From: Myxococcales bacterium
Lineage (GTDB): Bacteria; Myxococcota_A; Polyangia; Polyangiales; Polyangiaceae
Assembly (NCBI GenBank): GCA_016712525.1
Contig: JADJQX010000007.1
Coordinates: forward strand, 1,860,001-1,924,000
Direction of reading: 5' to 3'
DNA length: 64,000 nucleotides
Numbering within the stretch: position 1 is the first letter of the stretch; every line of letters begins with the position of its first letter. This document shows, one piece after another, positions 32,085 to 40,475 of the stretch. The translations under genes and the position numbers were made by a program. The notes under the pieces are model-generated. The model ran no database searches. It had not been told where the DNA came from and was given only the letters and a program-made list of their open reading frames with translations.

Positions 32085-34666
32085 GGGCACTGGAGGCGAG
32101 CGACGTACGACTCTTTCGAGAACGACGTGCCGCCGACGGGCTCGGCGTCCTCCCAGGCGACCCAGAGCTCACCCTTCTCGGAGCCCTGCGCGATCGACGG
32201 ACGGGGATGATCCCCCGCGACGTGCCCGAAGGCCGTGAAGGGGCCCGCGCCGTCGCGCGTGACCTGCGCGACCCGCACGCGACCGGCCTCGTAGTAGGCG
32301 ACGTACACCTCTCCTGCCTTGGAGGCGAAGAGGGTCGGGCGACCGCCCTTCGGGGCGAACTGCTTTCGCCACATGAGGGAGCCCTTCTCGATGTCGAGGC
32401 GGGCGATGGACGCGCTGCCGTTCTCGCCGTGCCACGCAACGAAACACCCTTCGCTCCCACAGGCCATGCTGGGCACGTCGGCCGCAGCGCGATCCTCGTT
32501 CATGAGCTGGGGGTTTCCGAGCTCACGATCGACCCTCGGGTCTTTCGAGCCCTCTTTTCGCTCTTCGAGGCCCTTCGCGAGCTCGGGGCCGTCGAGCGGG
32601 AGGCGCACGCGGTAGATGAGGTGCTTCGTGTCCCGATCGAGGCGGTAGGCCACGAAGAGCGAGTTTGCCCCGACGGCGACGGCCGGGTACCGCACGGCGG
32701 CGCTCGCCTTGGATTTCGGCGGTGCGACGTAGTCGGTGATGCGCGTCTCGGGGCTCAGCGTGTCGAGCTCGGGAGAGAGCCGCCGCACGAAGAGGTCTTC
32801 GCCCTCGTGATCGCGATCGTCTTGCCAGGCCACGAAGTAGCCCATGGGCGCGCGCTCGATCGCGGGCCAAAAGAGCCCGGGCCGGCCGGCGCCGACCAAC
32901 ACCGAGGGACCGGCGATGCGACCTTCGACGTCGAGCTTCCGCACACGAACGCCGGCCGCGTGGCCCTTCTGGTCCCAATAGAGGAGGACGTATTTGTCGT
33001 CGGCCGAGGTGAGCGTCGGGCGCATGACGCTCGCCGCTTCGGGGGTGAGATCGCGGACGGGGCTCGTCGTGCGACCGGACGCGTCGACCGACACCGAGTA
33101 GGCGTGGTCCCTGCCCGCTTGCTCGTGATCGTCGGTCCAGACGACGAGCGCCCCTTTGCCCTGCGCGGCGATCGTCGGGCGACCTTGGCTGCCGCCGAGG
33201 CCGGTGCGGGGCCGTCCGAGACCGAGGAGCTTGCAGGGGCCGACGGGGGCCACCTTGGTCTGCTCGACGAAGCCACGCGTCGCGGGAACGCTCGTCGTCG
33301 TGTCGAGGGCCTCTTTGAACTTCTTTTGCGCGGCAGCGAAATCCCCCGTGGCGAGGATCTTCTGGCCCTCGCGCACGTGCACGGCCCACGAGGGCTCGTC
33401 GGCGGGGGGCAGCTCGCCGGCGTCGGGCCCCGCGACTTGGGTCGTGGCGGTCGACATGACCGTCGGCACGACGACGAGGGGCTTCAGGTACCGCGCCCAC
33501 ACGAACGCCGCGAACGACACGGACGCGACCACGAGCGCCCCGGAGAACGCGAGGCGCGCGACGGACGTGCCCTTCTCCTCGGCCGGCGCAGGCGGCGAGT
33601 TCACCGCGGCGAGCACGTCGGCGCTCTGCGGCGGCGGCCCGTCGGGCACCGACACGTCGCGGAGCGGATCGAGTGGGAGACCGCTCCGGGTGCGCGGCGA
33701 CGAGGGCGAAGGCTCCTCGCCCATGTCGTCCGGGAGGCGCGCGGTCGACGAGAGCGACGAGAGCGACGAGAGGCTCGGGTTCTCCTCGAACACGCGCGTG
33801 AGCGCCTCGGCGAGCTCCTTCGCCGTCTGGTAGCGGTTCGCCGGATCACGCTCGAGGCACTTCTTGAACCACTCGTCGAAGGCGAGCGGGAGATCCGTGC
33901 GGATGCGGGACGGCGTCGGAATCGTGCCCGTCGCGATCGACGCGAAGGTCATCGCGACGCCCTGGTCCATGTTCCAGACCGGGCGCCCGAGGAGGCACTC
34001 GTACGCCATGCAGCCGAGCGCCCAGAGATCGGACCGGTGGTCGACGTTCCCCTGCCCCTTCACCTGCTCGGGCGACATGTACGCGGGCGTCCCGAACACG
34101 GCGCCTTCGCGCGTGAGGCGCTTCGTCTTCTCGTCGGGGTTCACCGGCGCGTAGAACTTGGCGAGGCCGAAATCGAGAATCTTTACGAGCTCTTCGCCAT
34201 CTTCACCCTTGGTGAGGAAGATGTTCTCCGGCTTGAGATCGCGGTGCACGATGCCCGCGGCGTGAGCCTTCGAGAGCCCCTTCGCGCAGTGCATGATGAC
34301 GCGCGTCGTGGTCTCGACGTCGATGATGCGCACGCGGGCCATGCGGTCGTAGAGAGACTCGCCCTCGAGCATCTCCATCGCGATGAACGGGCGCCCGTCC
34401 TCGAGGCGACCCGAGTCGTATACGTCGACGATGTGCGGGCTCTTCACGCTCGCGGCGGCCCGCGCCTCGCGGAAGAAGCGCTCGATCACGACGTTCGACG
34501 CGGCGAGCTCGGCGGCGAGCACCTTGAGCGCCACCTTCTTGCCGAGCGAGAGCTGCTCGGCCTCGTAGACCGCGGCCATGCCACCACGCCCGACCTCACG
34601 CAGCACCCGGTACTTGCCGAGAAGCAACGTACCGTCGGGGATCTTGGACTCCAAAGGCTCGGACAT
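32081..34666 (-). CDS. Transmembrane Ser/Thr protein kinase with extracellular seven-repeat (propeller-like) domain
   Basis: An 861-residue receptor-type kinase. Kinase domain about 18-285: G-loop EVGRGGMAAVYEA, VALK (K48), HRDLKPEN (D143), DFG (165-167), APE-like YMSPEQ. A Ser-rich linker leads to one membrane helix at about 371-399. Residues 425-460 look like a short TPR-like helix pair. From 478 to 860 lie seven similar beta blocks, each with a Pro-[Ser/Thr/Ala]-aliphatic strand and a VVW/VAW/VAY strand, starting near 497, 549, 599, 659, 732, 776 and 822. They are bracketed by Cys478 (PCKL) and Cys860 (QCP), which could close a propeller by a disulfide. The outside domain is probably the sensor. 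The signal is unknown. Coupled to the CPBP protease. Confidence 0.9.
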   Translation of the reverse strand: MSEPLESKIPDGTLLLGKYRVLREVGRGGMAAVYEAEQLSLGKKVALKVLAAELAASNVVIERFFREARAAASVKSPHIVDVYDSGRLEDGRPFIAMEMLEGESLYDRMARVRIIDVETTTRVIMHCAKGLSKAHAAGIVHRDLKPENIFLTKGEDGEELVKILDFGLAKFYAPVNPDEKTKRLTREGAVFGTPAYMSPEQVKGQGNVDHRSDLWALGCMAYECLLGRPVWNMDQGVAMTFASIATGTIPTPSRIRTDLPLAFDEWFKKCLERDPANRYQTAKELAEALTRVFEENPSLSSLSSLSSTARLPDDMGEEPSPSSPRTRSGLPLDPLRDVSVPDGPPPQSADVLAAVNSPPAPAEEKGTSVARLAFSGALVVASVSFAAFVWARYLKPLVVVPTVMSTATTQVAGPDAGELPPADEPSWAVHVREGQKILATGDFAAAQKKFKEALDTTTSVPATRGFVEQTKVAPVGPCKLLGLGRPRTGLGGSQGRPTIAAQGKGALVVWTDDHEQAGRDHAYSVSVDASGRTTSPVRDLTPEAASVMRPTLTSADDKYVLLYWDQKGHAAGVRVRKLDVEGRIAGPSVLVGAGRPGLFWPAIERAPMGYFVAWQDDRDHEGEDLFVRRLSPELDTLSPETRITDYVAPPKSKASAAVRYPAVAVGANSLFVAYRLDRDTKHLIYRVRLPLDGPELAKGLEERKEGSKDPRVDRELGNPQLMNEDRAAADVPSMACGSEGCFVAWHGENGSASIARLDIEKGSLMWRKQFAPKGGRPTLFASKAGEVYVAYYEAGRVRVAQVTRDGAGPFTAFGHVAGDHPRPSIAQGSEKGELWVAWEDAEPVGGTSFSKESYVARLQCP

Positions 34667-34814
34667 AGGAGAGGCCTGCCGTGCGTGGGCGCCGCAGGTG
34701 AGCCGGAACGATACGCGGTTTTGCCTGAAAGAAGAACGCCCGATTCGCCCAATCCGCACCGAGCGAGGGTCAGGCGTTGCCGAGCGCCGGCCGTCGTGGA
34801 AGGAAGAGGTCCTC

Positions 34815-35468
34815 GTGAGCCCCCCCGACGACGACGAACGCCTGCGCCTCCTCGGCGAAATCGCGGCCGAAACGGCCCACGAGCTCAGAAACGCCCTCAT
34901 GGCCATCGCGGCCAGCACGTTCGTCGCGAAGGCGTCCCCCGAGAAGGTGCCGGCCCAGCTCGACCGCATCGCGCGGGCCACGGCCGGCGCGCAGCGCCTC
35001 GTCGACGACATGCTCGACCTCGCGCGTGGAGAAGCGCTCGGGCGTGAAGAGCTCCCGGTGCACGCCGTGCTCGAGGCCGCTCGCGATGCGGCAGGTGAGC
35101 GCGCTGCCCACGTCGACCTCCAATGTGCGACGGACCTACGCTTCCCCCTGCACCCGAGGCTGTTCGCTCGGGCCTTGGCGGCCCTCGTCGACAACGCGAT
35201 CGCCGTGGCGACGAAGGCCCCCACGGTGACCCTCCGCGCGGCCGTCGAGGGCGACCGGCTCGTCGTGGACGTGACGGACGACGGCCCCGGTGTGCCGACC
35301 GAGCTCGCGGGCAAGATCTTCGAGCCTCACGTCACCGGCCGCGCGGGAGGTACGGGGCTCGGCCTCGCGATGGCGGCGAGGATCGCGCGCGCTCACGGCG
35401 GCGACGTGAGGCTCCTCACGACGGCCCCCGAGTGCGCCCACTTTCGCTTCGACGTCGGGCGTCGCTGA
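34815..35468 (+). CDS. Minimal histidine kinase (HisKA-HATPase only)
   Basis: A 217-residue sensor kinase core with no sensor, membrane segment or receiver. The GTG start at 34815 follows AGGAAGAGG. The H-box is AAETAHELRNALMAIAAS (His about 22). The ATPase domain has the N-box LVDNAIAVATKAP, G1 VTDDGPGVP, and G2 GRAGGTGLGLAMAARIARAHGG. It is soluble and lacks a response regulator next to it, so signal input must come from a partner or from dimer contacts. It faces the Ser/Thr kinase across a 148-base divergent region (34667-34814) in which I see only an AT-rich patch near 34705-34745. Confidence 0.85.
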   Translation: MSPPDDDERLRLLGEIAAETAHELRNALMAIAASTFVAKASPEKVPAQLDRIARATAGAQRLVDDMLDLARGEALGREELPVHAVLEAARDAAGERAAHVDLQCATDLRFPLHPRLFARALAALVDNAIAVATKAPTVTLRAAVEGDRLVVDVTDDGPGVPTELAGKIFEPHVTGRAGGTGLGLAMAARIARAHGGDVRLLTTAPECAHFRFDVGRR

Positions 35469-35484
35469 GGCGCCCGAGCCCGTG

Positions 35485-36552
35485 TCACGGCGCGACGAAG
35501 GCGCCGATCTTCGGCAAGAGGAAGCCCGCCCAGTCGTCGCTCGAGCCGTCGTGGCCACCGGCAAGCTCGCGGTACTGCACGGGGAAACGCGCGTTCTGGA
35601 GCTTGGTGCGGTCGGTCCGGACGTTCGCGATGGCGAAGCTCGTGTCCCCGGTGCGCGCCGTGATCGCGACGTTGAGCTTCCATCCGGCCGCCGCGAGGGC
35701 CGCGTCCGTTCCGCTCCCGAAAGCCGACTGGAGGCTCGAGTTCTCGATGAGGAGCCCCGCGAAGCGCTTCGCGTTCTTCAGGGCCGTCGTGTAGGCGAGG
35801 ATGCCGCCGGAAGAGTACCCGGCCATCGTGATCTTCTTCTGGTGGGCGTAGAAGCACGTGCGGACGTCGTCGAGGACGGCCAAGACCTTGGCTTCGTCTT
35901 GCGCGGCGGTCCAGCACTGCCCATCACGACCGGCGCCGACCGACACGGCGATGTACGACTGCGTGGCGCGCGAAGCCGCGGGTGCCATGGCCCAGGTGGC
36001 GAAGTTCTTCGCCGTGTCGCCGCACCCGTGCGCGCCGATCACCATCGGGTAGGCGTTCGCGGCGTTGTAGCCCGTGGGGAGGCGCACCCAGTACGCGTAG
36101 CCGCCCGTACGCGTCGTGAGCTGGAAGAAGCCCGCGGAGTCGGCCGTGTACGAGCACGTTCGCGTGGGGCGCGGCCCAGGCCCGGTCGCCGTGCCGCCAC
36201 CCGCGTCGGGCGTTCCGCCGCCGCCACCGCCACCACCCCCCGCGTCGATGCCACCACCGCCACCACCGCCACCACCGCCCGCGTCGGGCGTCGTGCCCGC
36301 ATCATCGCCAGGATCGTCCGTGGAGGCGTCGGCGCCGCCCGCGTCGGTGCCCTCCCCCGAAGGGGTCGAGGGGGACGCGGGCCCCGAAGGCGCAGGCGAC
36401 GGCCGCCCAGCTTGCGTGGTGCCCGAGGTCTCGGAGGGGCTCTCTTCGGGGAGGGCACCTTCCCCCGAGCCGTCGACGCCTGCGTCGCTGCAGGCGACGA
36501 CGAAGAGGGCGAGACCGAGAGCACCGACGACGCAGGAGGAGCCTTTTCGCAC
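35485..36552 (-). CDS. Lipoprotein esterase (PHB depolymerase/LpqC-like) with poly-Gly linker
   Basis: A 355-residue exported alpha/beta hydrolase. The GTG start opens a signal peptide ending VVAC. Then comes a long low-complexity linker (about residues 22-127) rich in Ser/Pro/Gly, with two runs of nine or ten glycines flanking DAG. The catalytic part begins TRTCSYTADSAGFF and has GAHGCGDTAKNF (oxyanion region), the nucleophile in GYSSGG, and a late histidine in AGGHDGSSDDW. This pattern fits the PHB depolymerase/feruloyl esterase (LpqC) group that acts on polymers or esters outside the cell. The linker may let the enzyme reach away from the membrane. Substrate unknown. Confidence 0.82.
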   Translation of the reverse strand: MRKGSSCVVGALGLALFVVACSDAGVDGSGEGALPEESPSETSGTTQAGRPSPAPSGPASPSTPSGEGTDAGGADASTDDPGDDAGTTPDAGGGGGGGGGGIDAGGGGGGGGGTPDAGGGTATGPGPRPTRTCSYTADSAGFFQLTTRTGGYAYWVRLPTGYNAANAYPMVIGAHGCGDTAKNFATWAMAPAASRATQSYIAVSVGAGRDGQCWTAAQDEAKVLAVLDDVRTCFYAHQKKITMAGYSSGGILAYTTALKNAKRFAGLLIENSSLQSAFGSGTDAALAAAGWKLNVAITARTGDTSFAIANVRTDRTKLQNARFPVQYRELAGGHDGSSDDWAGFLLPKIGAFVAP

Positions 36553-36559
36553 GGCGCGG

Positions 36560-36565
36560 AGCTTA
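36560..36565 (-). promoter_or_regulatory. -10-like hexamer TAAGCT, 7 bases before the esterase start
   Basis: TAAGCT on the minus strand ends 7 bases before the GTG at 36552, with no Shine-Dalgarno sequence between. A TTGTCA lies upstream but at 22 bases, too far for a normal -35. Confidence 0.4.
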
Positions 36566-36660
36566 GCGGACCTTCGCCGAAAAACCCTGACAACCCGCTA
36601 AGCTAGGGCATGATCGCTCTTACCCACGCCTACGAGGTAGGACCACGTAGGAGCACCGCG

Positions 36661-38055
36661 TCAAAGCGTGAGGCGGAGGTGCACGGCCTTCGGGCGCGTG
36701 AGCGTGTCGAACGCGAGCTGACTCAGCGTGAGCCCTCGGCCCGAGTCCTTCACCCCCGACCACGGCAGCGCCGGGTCGAGTGCGTCGCACCGGTTCATGT
36801 AGACGGTGCCGGCCTCGACCTCGCGGACGAACCGCTCGGCGCGCTCGAGATCCTGGGTCCAGACGCTGGCGGTGAGCCCGAGGGTCGAGTCGTTCATGCG
36901 CGCGATGGCCTCGTCGTCGGAGGCGACCTTCGCGATCGGGAGGAGCGGACCGAACGACTCCTTGTGGAAGACCTCGGCGTCGAACGGCACGTCGGCGAGT
37001 AAGGTCGCCTCGAAGAACCTGCCCTTCCCCGCGATCGACGTGGCCTTCCCGCCGTGCACGAGCTTCGCGCCGCGGCGCTTCGCGTCCTCGACGAACGCGG
37101 TGAGCTCGGCCGGGTGCCAGGGCTGCGCGATCGGGCCGAGCGTGGTGGCCGCGTCCTCGGGATCCCCGAGCACGTAAGCCCGGACGAGGGGCTCGCACGC
37201 GGCGACGAACGCGTCGTAGACCTTTTCGTGCACGTACACCCGCTCGACGGCGCAGCAGCTCTGGCCAGCGTTGTAGATGGCCCCATCGACGATCTGCTCC
37301 GCGACCTTCGCCACGTCGACGTCGGGGGCGACGTACGCCGGGTCGTTGCCCCCGAGCTCGAGCCCCACGTGGAGGAACCTGTCGGCCGCAGCCTTCTGGA
37401 TGCGATGCCCGCCGAACACCGAGCCGGTGAAGAGCACGTGATCGATCCGTGCGTCGCCGACGAGGCGCTCGGTGGCCTCGTGCGTGAGGTCGAGGGACGC
37501 GACGAGGCCCTTCGGCGCTCCCGCCTTCTCGAATGCGCGCGCGAACGCGTGCCCCGTGAGCGGCGTGCGGGGCGAGTGGCGCACGACGACGGCGTTGCCC
37601 GCGAGCACCGCCGGGAAGACCGCGTTCACCGCCGTAAGGAGCGGATAGTTCCACGCGGGGAGATCGAGCACGACGCCGAGCGGCTCCTTGCGGATGCGCC
37701 GGACGAAGTTCTCCTTCGGCGGGAGCGAGACGTCGGCGAGGTGCTCCTCGGCGATGGCCATCATGTGGCGAGCGCGCCCGAGCATGCCATCGACCTCACC
37801 GCGGGCCTGACCGAGGGGCTTGCCCATCGTGCGGGTGATGTCCTTCGCGATGGCCTCTTTGTCGGCCTCGAACGCGGCGCAGGCGCGCTCGCACAGGGCT
37901 CGTCGCTCGGCGACCTGGGTCGCTCGGAGCTCTCTCGCCGCGGCGCGCGCGCCGTCGAGCACGGCGTCGACGCGGGCGGCGTCGGCGTAGGGGACCTCGC
38001 AGGCGACGTCGAGGGTGTAGGGGTTGTCGACGCGGAGGGTAGAGTCGCTGGCCAT
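36661..38055 (-). CDS. Aldehyde dehydrogenase family protein
   Basis: A 464-residue NAD(P)-dependent aldehyde dehydrogenase, which oxidises an aldehyde to the acid. The cofactor region includes PAWNYPLLTAVNAVFPAVLAGN and FTGSVFGGHRIQ. The catalytic base is Glu233 in LELGGNDPAY and the nucleophile Cys267 in NAGQSCCAVERV. FHKESFGPLLPI and GLTASVWTQD are the later motifs. It resembles the succinate-semialdehyde/NAD-dependent branch, but the substrate is not determined. It is complete and stands alone. The ATG at 38055 lacks a ribosome binding site and has TATCGT 9 bases upstream. About 105 bases to its left, up to the esterase start, hold no gene. Confidence 0.92.
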   Translation of the reverse strand: MASDSTLRVDNPYTLDVACEVPYADAARVDAVLDGARAAARELRATQVAERRALCERACAAFEADKEAIAKDITRTMGKPLGQARGEVDGMLGRARHMMAIAEEHLADVSLPPKENFVRRIRKEPLGVVLDLPAWNYPLLTAVNAVFPAVLAGNAVVVRHSPRTPLTGHAFARAFEKAGAPKGLVASLDLTHEATERLVGDARIDHVLFTGSVFGGHRIQKAAADRFLHVGLELGGNDPAYVAPDVDVAKVAEQIVDGAIYNAGQSCCAVERVYVHEKVYDAFVAACEPLVRAYVLGDPEDAATTLGPIAQPWHPAELTAFVEDAKRRGAKLVHGGKATSIAGKGRFFEATLLADVPFDAEVFHKESFGPLLPIAKVASDDEAIARMNDSTLGLTASVWTQDLERAERFVREVEAGTVYMNRCDALDPALPWSGVKDSGRGLTLSQLAFDTLTRPKAVHLRLTL

Positions 38056-38064
38056 GGGGGCGGG

Positions 38065-38070
38065 ACGATA
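38065..38070 (-). promoter_or_regulatory. -10-like hexamer TATCGT (TGC-extended), 9 bases before the aldehyde dehydrogenase start
   Basis: TGCTATCGT on the minus strand resembles an extended -10 element and ends 9 bases before the ATG at 38055. No Shine-Dalgarno sequence follows it. It lies in the 99-base divergent region with the ECF sigma gene. Confidence 0.4.
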
Positions 38071-38154
38071 GCAGCCTCGGTCCCGACAGCCACTGTAGGC
38101 CCATGTGCGACAATTCGACGAGGCCGGAACCGATTCGGTGATCGTTGGTGCACC

Positions 38155-38802
38155 GTGCGACCATCGCTGGAAGTGAGCCTGGAACTGTCGACCTCCGAGC
38201 GACACGCGAGCGAGGCCCCCGAGGGCCAGAGCGCCGCGCCGCGCCCGAGCACGCCCCCGAGCTCTCACGAACGACCCCGGACCTCCCCCGAAGATGCGCG
38301 CCTCCGCGCCATGCTGCAGGAAAACTATGCCTTCATTTGGCGTCAGCTTCGGCGCTTCGGCGTGCCGGAGTCGCGCGTGGACGACGCGGCGCAAGAGGTC
38401 TTCGTCGTAGCGTCCCAGAAGCTCGCGGCGATTCGTGAGGGCAGCGAACGGTCCTACCTCTTCGGCACGGCCCTCCGTGTGGCGTCGCAGATGCGGCGGT
38501 CGGCGGTGATGCGGCACGAGGTGGGGGTCTCGACGCCACCCGAGATGGAGGCCATCGCGTCACGCCCGGACGAGCTGCTCGATCGGGGTCGCGCGAGGGC
38601 TCTGCTCGACGCCGTGCTCGACTCCCTCGACGACGACGTGCGCGCCGTGTTCGTGCTCTACGAGATCGAGGAGCTCGAGACGAAAGACATCGCGGAGCTG
38701 TTGGGCATCCCGGCAGGCACGGTGGCTTCCCGCCTGCGGCGTGGTCGAGAGGCGTTCGAGGCGAAAGTGTCGCGCCTCTTTCCAAAAGGAGCGAGACCGT
38801 GA
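38155..38802 (+). CDS. ECF-type RNA polymerase sigma factor
   Basis: A 215-residue sigma-70 family protein with only regions 2 and 4, the ECF design. Region 2 reads LQENYAFIWRQLRRFGVPESRVDDAAQEVFVVASQKL. Region 4 reads LDSLDDDVRAVFVLYEIEELETKDIAELLGIPAGTVASRLRRGREAFEAKV, including the DNA-binding helix. The first 60 residues are a Ser/Pro/Glu-rich extension. Start is uncertain: GTG at 38155 or GTG at 38173. Its stop overlaps the start of the next gene (GTGA), which encodes a membrane protein that may act as its anti-sigma partner. Confidence 0.88.
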   Translation: MRPSLEVSLELSTSERHASEAPEGQSAAPRPSTPPSSHERPRTSPEDARLRAMLQENYAFIWRQLRRFGVPESRVDDAAQEVFVVASQKLAAIREGSERSYLFGTALRVASQMRRSAVMRHEVGVSTPPEMEAIASRPDELLDRGRARALLDAVLDSLDDDVRAVFVLYEIEELETKDIAELLGIPAGTVASRLRRGREAFEAKVSRLFPKGARP

Positions 38803-39653
38803 GCGAGCCCACACGACTTCGAGAACGAGGCGGCCCCGGGGCGCTCTTGCTCGGCGCGGCGGCCGACGACGGCCCGTCGGCCACGTCGTTCGAGCGCACG
38901 GCGCGGCGGCTCGGCGTGGCCGGGGCCGTCCTGGGCGCCACGTCGACCGTGGCCACGACGGCAGCCGGAGGGACGGCCGCGAAGGGAGCCATGGCAGGTG
39001 GGGCCATCGCAGGAGCCGCTGCGGCCACGGGCACCGCCGCGGGGACGGGGCTCGGCGCAGGCGTGGCCGCGGGCTCGGCGAGCGTGCTCGCGGCGAAGGT
39101 GGGCTTTGCCCTCGTGCTCTCCGCGGCCCTCGTGGGTGGCGTCACGATCGCCACGCGCCCCGCGGCGAAGCTCGAGAGCCCGAAAGCCGCCCCCGCGACG
39201 ATCACCGCGAGCGCCGCCCCCACGACGCCGAACGCAGCGATCCCTGCTCCGAGCGGCGCTCGTGCGCCTGAAAACCCGCCCACCGAGCCACCGTTCGAGG
39301 TCGCGGTCTCGCCCGCGCCGTCTCTGCCGAGCACGGATGACACTCCTCCGAAGAAGCCCACGGCCGGAGTGAAGCCCGTGTCGCCGGATCCGCTCCACGA
39401 CGAGGTGCGGTGCCTCGACGAGGCCCGCGCCAAGCTCGCGCGGGGGGACGCGTCGGGCGCGCTCGTATCGCTCGACAAGCACGATCGCGAGTTTCCGCGC
39501 GGGCTCCTCGGCGCCGAGGCCGACGTGCTCCGCGTCGAGGCGCTCGTCAAGGCGGGGCGAGGCGACGAGGCGCGCGCGAGGGGTGAGAGGCTGCTCGCGC
39601 GCGAGCCCAACGGCCCCCACGCGAAGCGCCTCCGGACTCTCCTCGGGCTCTGA
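38799..39653 (+). CDS. Membrane protein coupled to the ECF sigma factor (possible anti-sigma/TPR protein)
   Basis: A 284-residue protein translated from a GTG that overlaps the sigma stop. A cytoplasmic N-terminus of about 35 residues is followed by a Gly/Ala/Thr-rich low-complexity region (about 40-100) and one membrane helix (about 101-120, KVGFALVLSAALVGGVTIA). After a Pro/Ala linker, the C-terminal 85 residues form a helical repeat like TPR (DEVRCLDEARAKLARGDASGALVSLDKHDREFPRG...). Coupled sigma/membrane pairs of this type often work as sigma/anti-sigma switches, but no recognised anti-sigma (zinc or FecR-like) motif is present, so this is inference from context. Confidence 0.7.
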   Translation: MSEPTRLRERGGPGALLLGAAADDGPSATSFERTARRLGVAGAVLGATSTVATTAAGGTAAKGAMAGGAIAGAAAATGTAAGTGLGAGVAAGSASVLAAKVGFALVLSAALVGGVTIATRPAAKLESPKAAPATITASAAPTTPNAAIPAPSGARAPENPPTEPPFEVAVSPAPSLPSTDDTPPKKPTAGVKPVSPDPLHDEVRCLDEARAKLARGDASGALVSLDKHDREFPRGLLGAEADVLRVEALVKAGRGDEARARGERLLAREPNGPHAKRLRTLLGL

Positions 39654-39750
39654 GCGCGAGGGTCTCCCGCGCCGGCGAGATTCGTCACCCCCGCGTACGA
39701 ATTCATGATCGTGGCCCCGCCTCGCCACCATCACCTAACGAACGGGAGAC

Positions 39751-40467
39751 ATGACCATGAAAGCTTCGACCTTCGCTTCGATGATCCTCACCTTCGGAAT
39801 GCTCGTGGCCTGCGGCGGCGCCGTGTCGCTCGGCCAGAACAACGGCCAGCTCCAGAAAGGTGAAAAATGCACGACGTGCACGGGCGGCGCGCCCGCGGAC
39901 GCCAAACAATGCGCCGACGGGACCGCCATCGGGCGCGATTGCCTCTCCAACGGAGACGGCACGTGCGGCTACGAGTTCCCCGCGTGCCCCGGGGACACCC
40001 CCGCCGGCTCGCCGGGCTCGAAGTGCGGCACGTGCACGGGCCCCGTCCAGGAGGACGCCCGCCAGTGCCCCGACGGGACGAGCTTCGGCCGCGAGTGTCT
40101 CTACCGCGCCGACGGGACGTGCGGCTACGACTTCCCCGCCTGCCCCGGGGAGGCGCCGAACTGCCGCGCTCCGGGCGCGTGTGGCAACGGCGGCGTACCG
40201 ACCATCGCGAAGGAGTGCCCCGACGGGACGGCCGTCGGATACACGTGCAATCTGCAAGCGAACGGCACCTGCGGCTACAGCTTCGCCTGCCCCGGTGACG
40301 CCTGCCAGGCCGCCGAGTGCACGGGGCCCGCTCCGGGTGCACCGAGCGTCGTCTGCCCGGACGGGAGCAAGGGCGGCGCGCTCTGCTCCCGCAACAAGGC
40401 AGGGACGTGCGGATGGACGTTCCGCGAGTGCCCCGCGATCGACGCGGGCTCGCCCGACGCTCGCTGA
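39751..40467 (+). CDS. Cys-rich lipoprotein with four tandem repeats
   Basis: A 238-residue secreted lipoprotein. The ATG follows CGGGAGAC and the lipobox is LVAC. After residue 35 come four repeats of about 45-50 residues sharing the plan C-x2-C...C-x-DGT-x5-C...GTCG[YW]...CPG (first unit KCTTCTGGAPADAKQCADG, second KCGTCTGPVQEDARQCPDG; the third and fourth diverge). Each repeat has about six or seven cysteines, and the total is even, so a chain of small disulfide-bonded modules on the cell surface is likely. The family is not recognised. It converges with uvrA, leaving 8 bases between. Confidence 0.8.
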   Translation: MTMKASTFASMILTFGMLVACGGAVSLGQNNGQLQKGEKCTTCTGGAPADAKQCADGTAIGRDCLSNGDGTCGYEFPACPGDTPAGSPGSKCGTCTGPVQEDARQCPDGTSFGRECLYRADGTCGYDFPACPGEAPNCRAPGACGNGGVPTIAKECPDGTAVGYTCNLQANGTCGYSFACPGDACQAAECTGPAPGAPSVVCPDGSKGGALCSRNKAGTCGWTFRECPAIDAGSPDAR

Positions 40468-40475
40468 CGTCCACC

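Noticed and set aside
28749..32210. 1,153-codon plus-strand open frame opposite the Suv3-like helicase
   Set aside because: Same reasoning: shadow frame of a well-supported gene with helicase motifs on the other strand.
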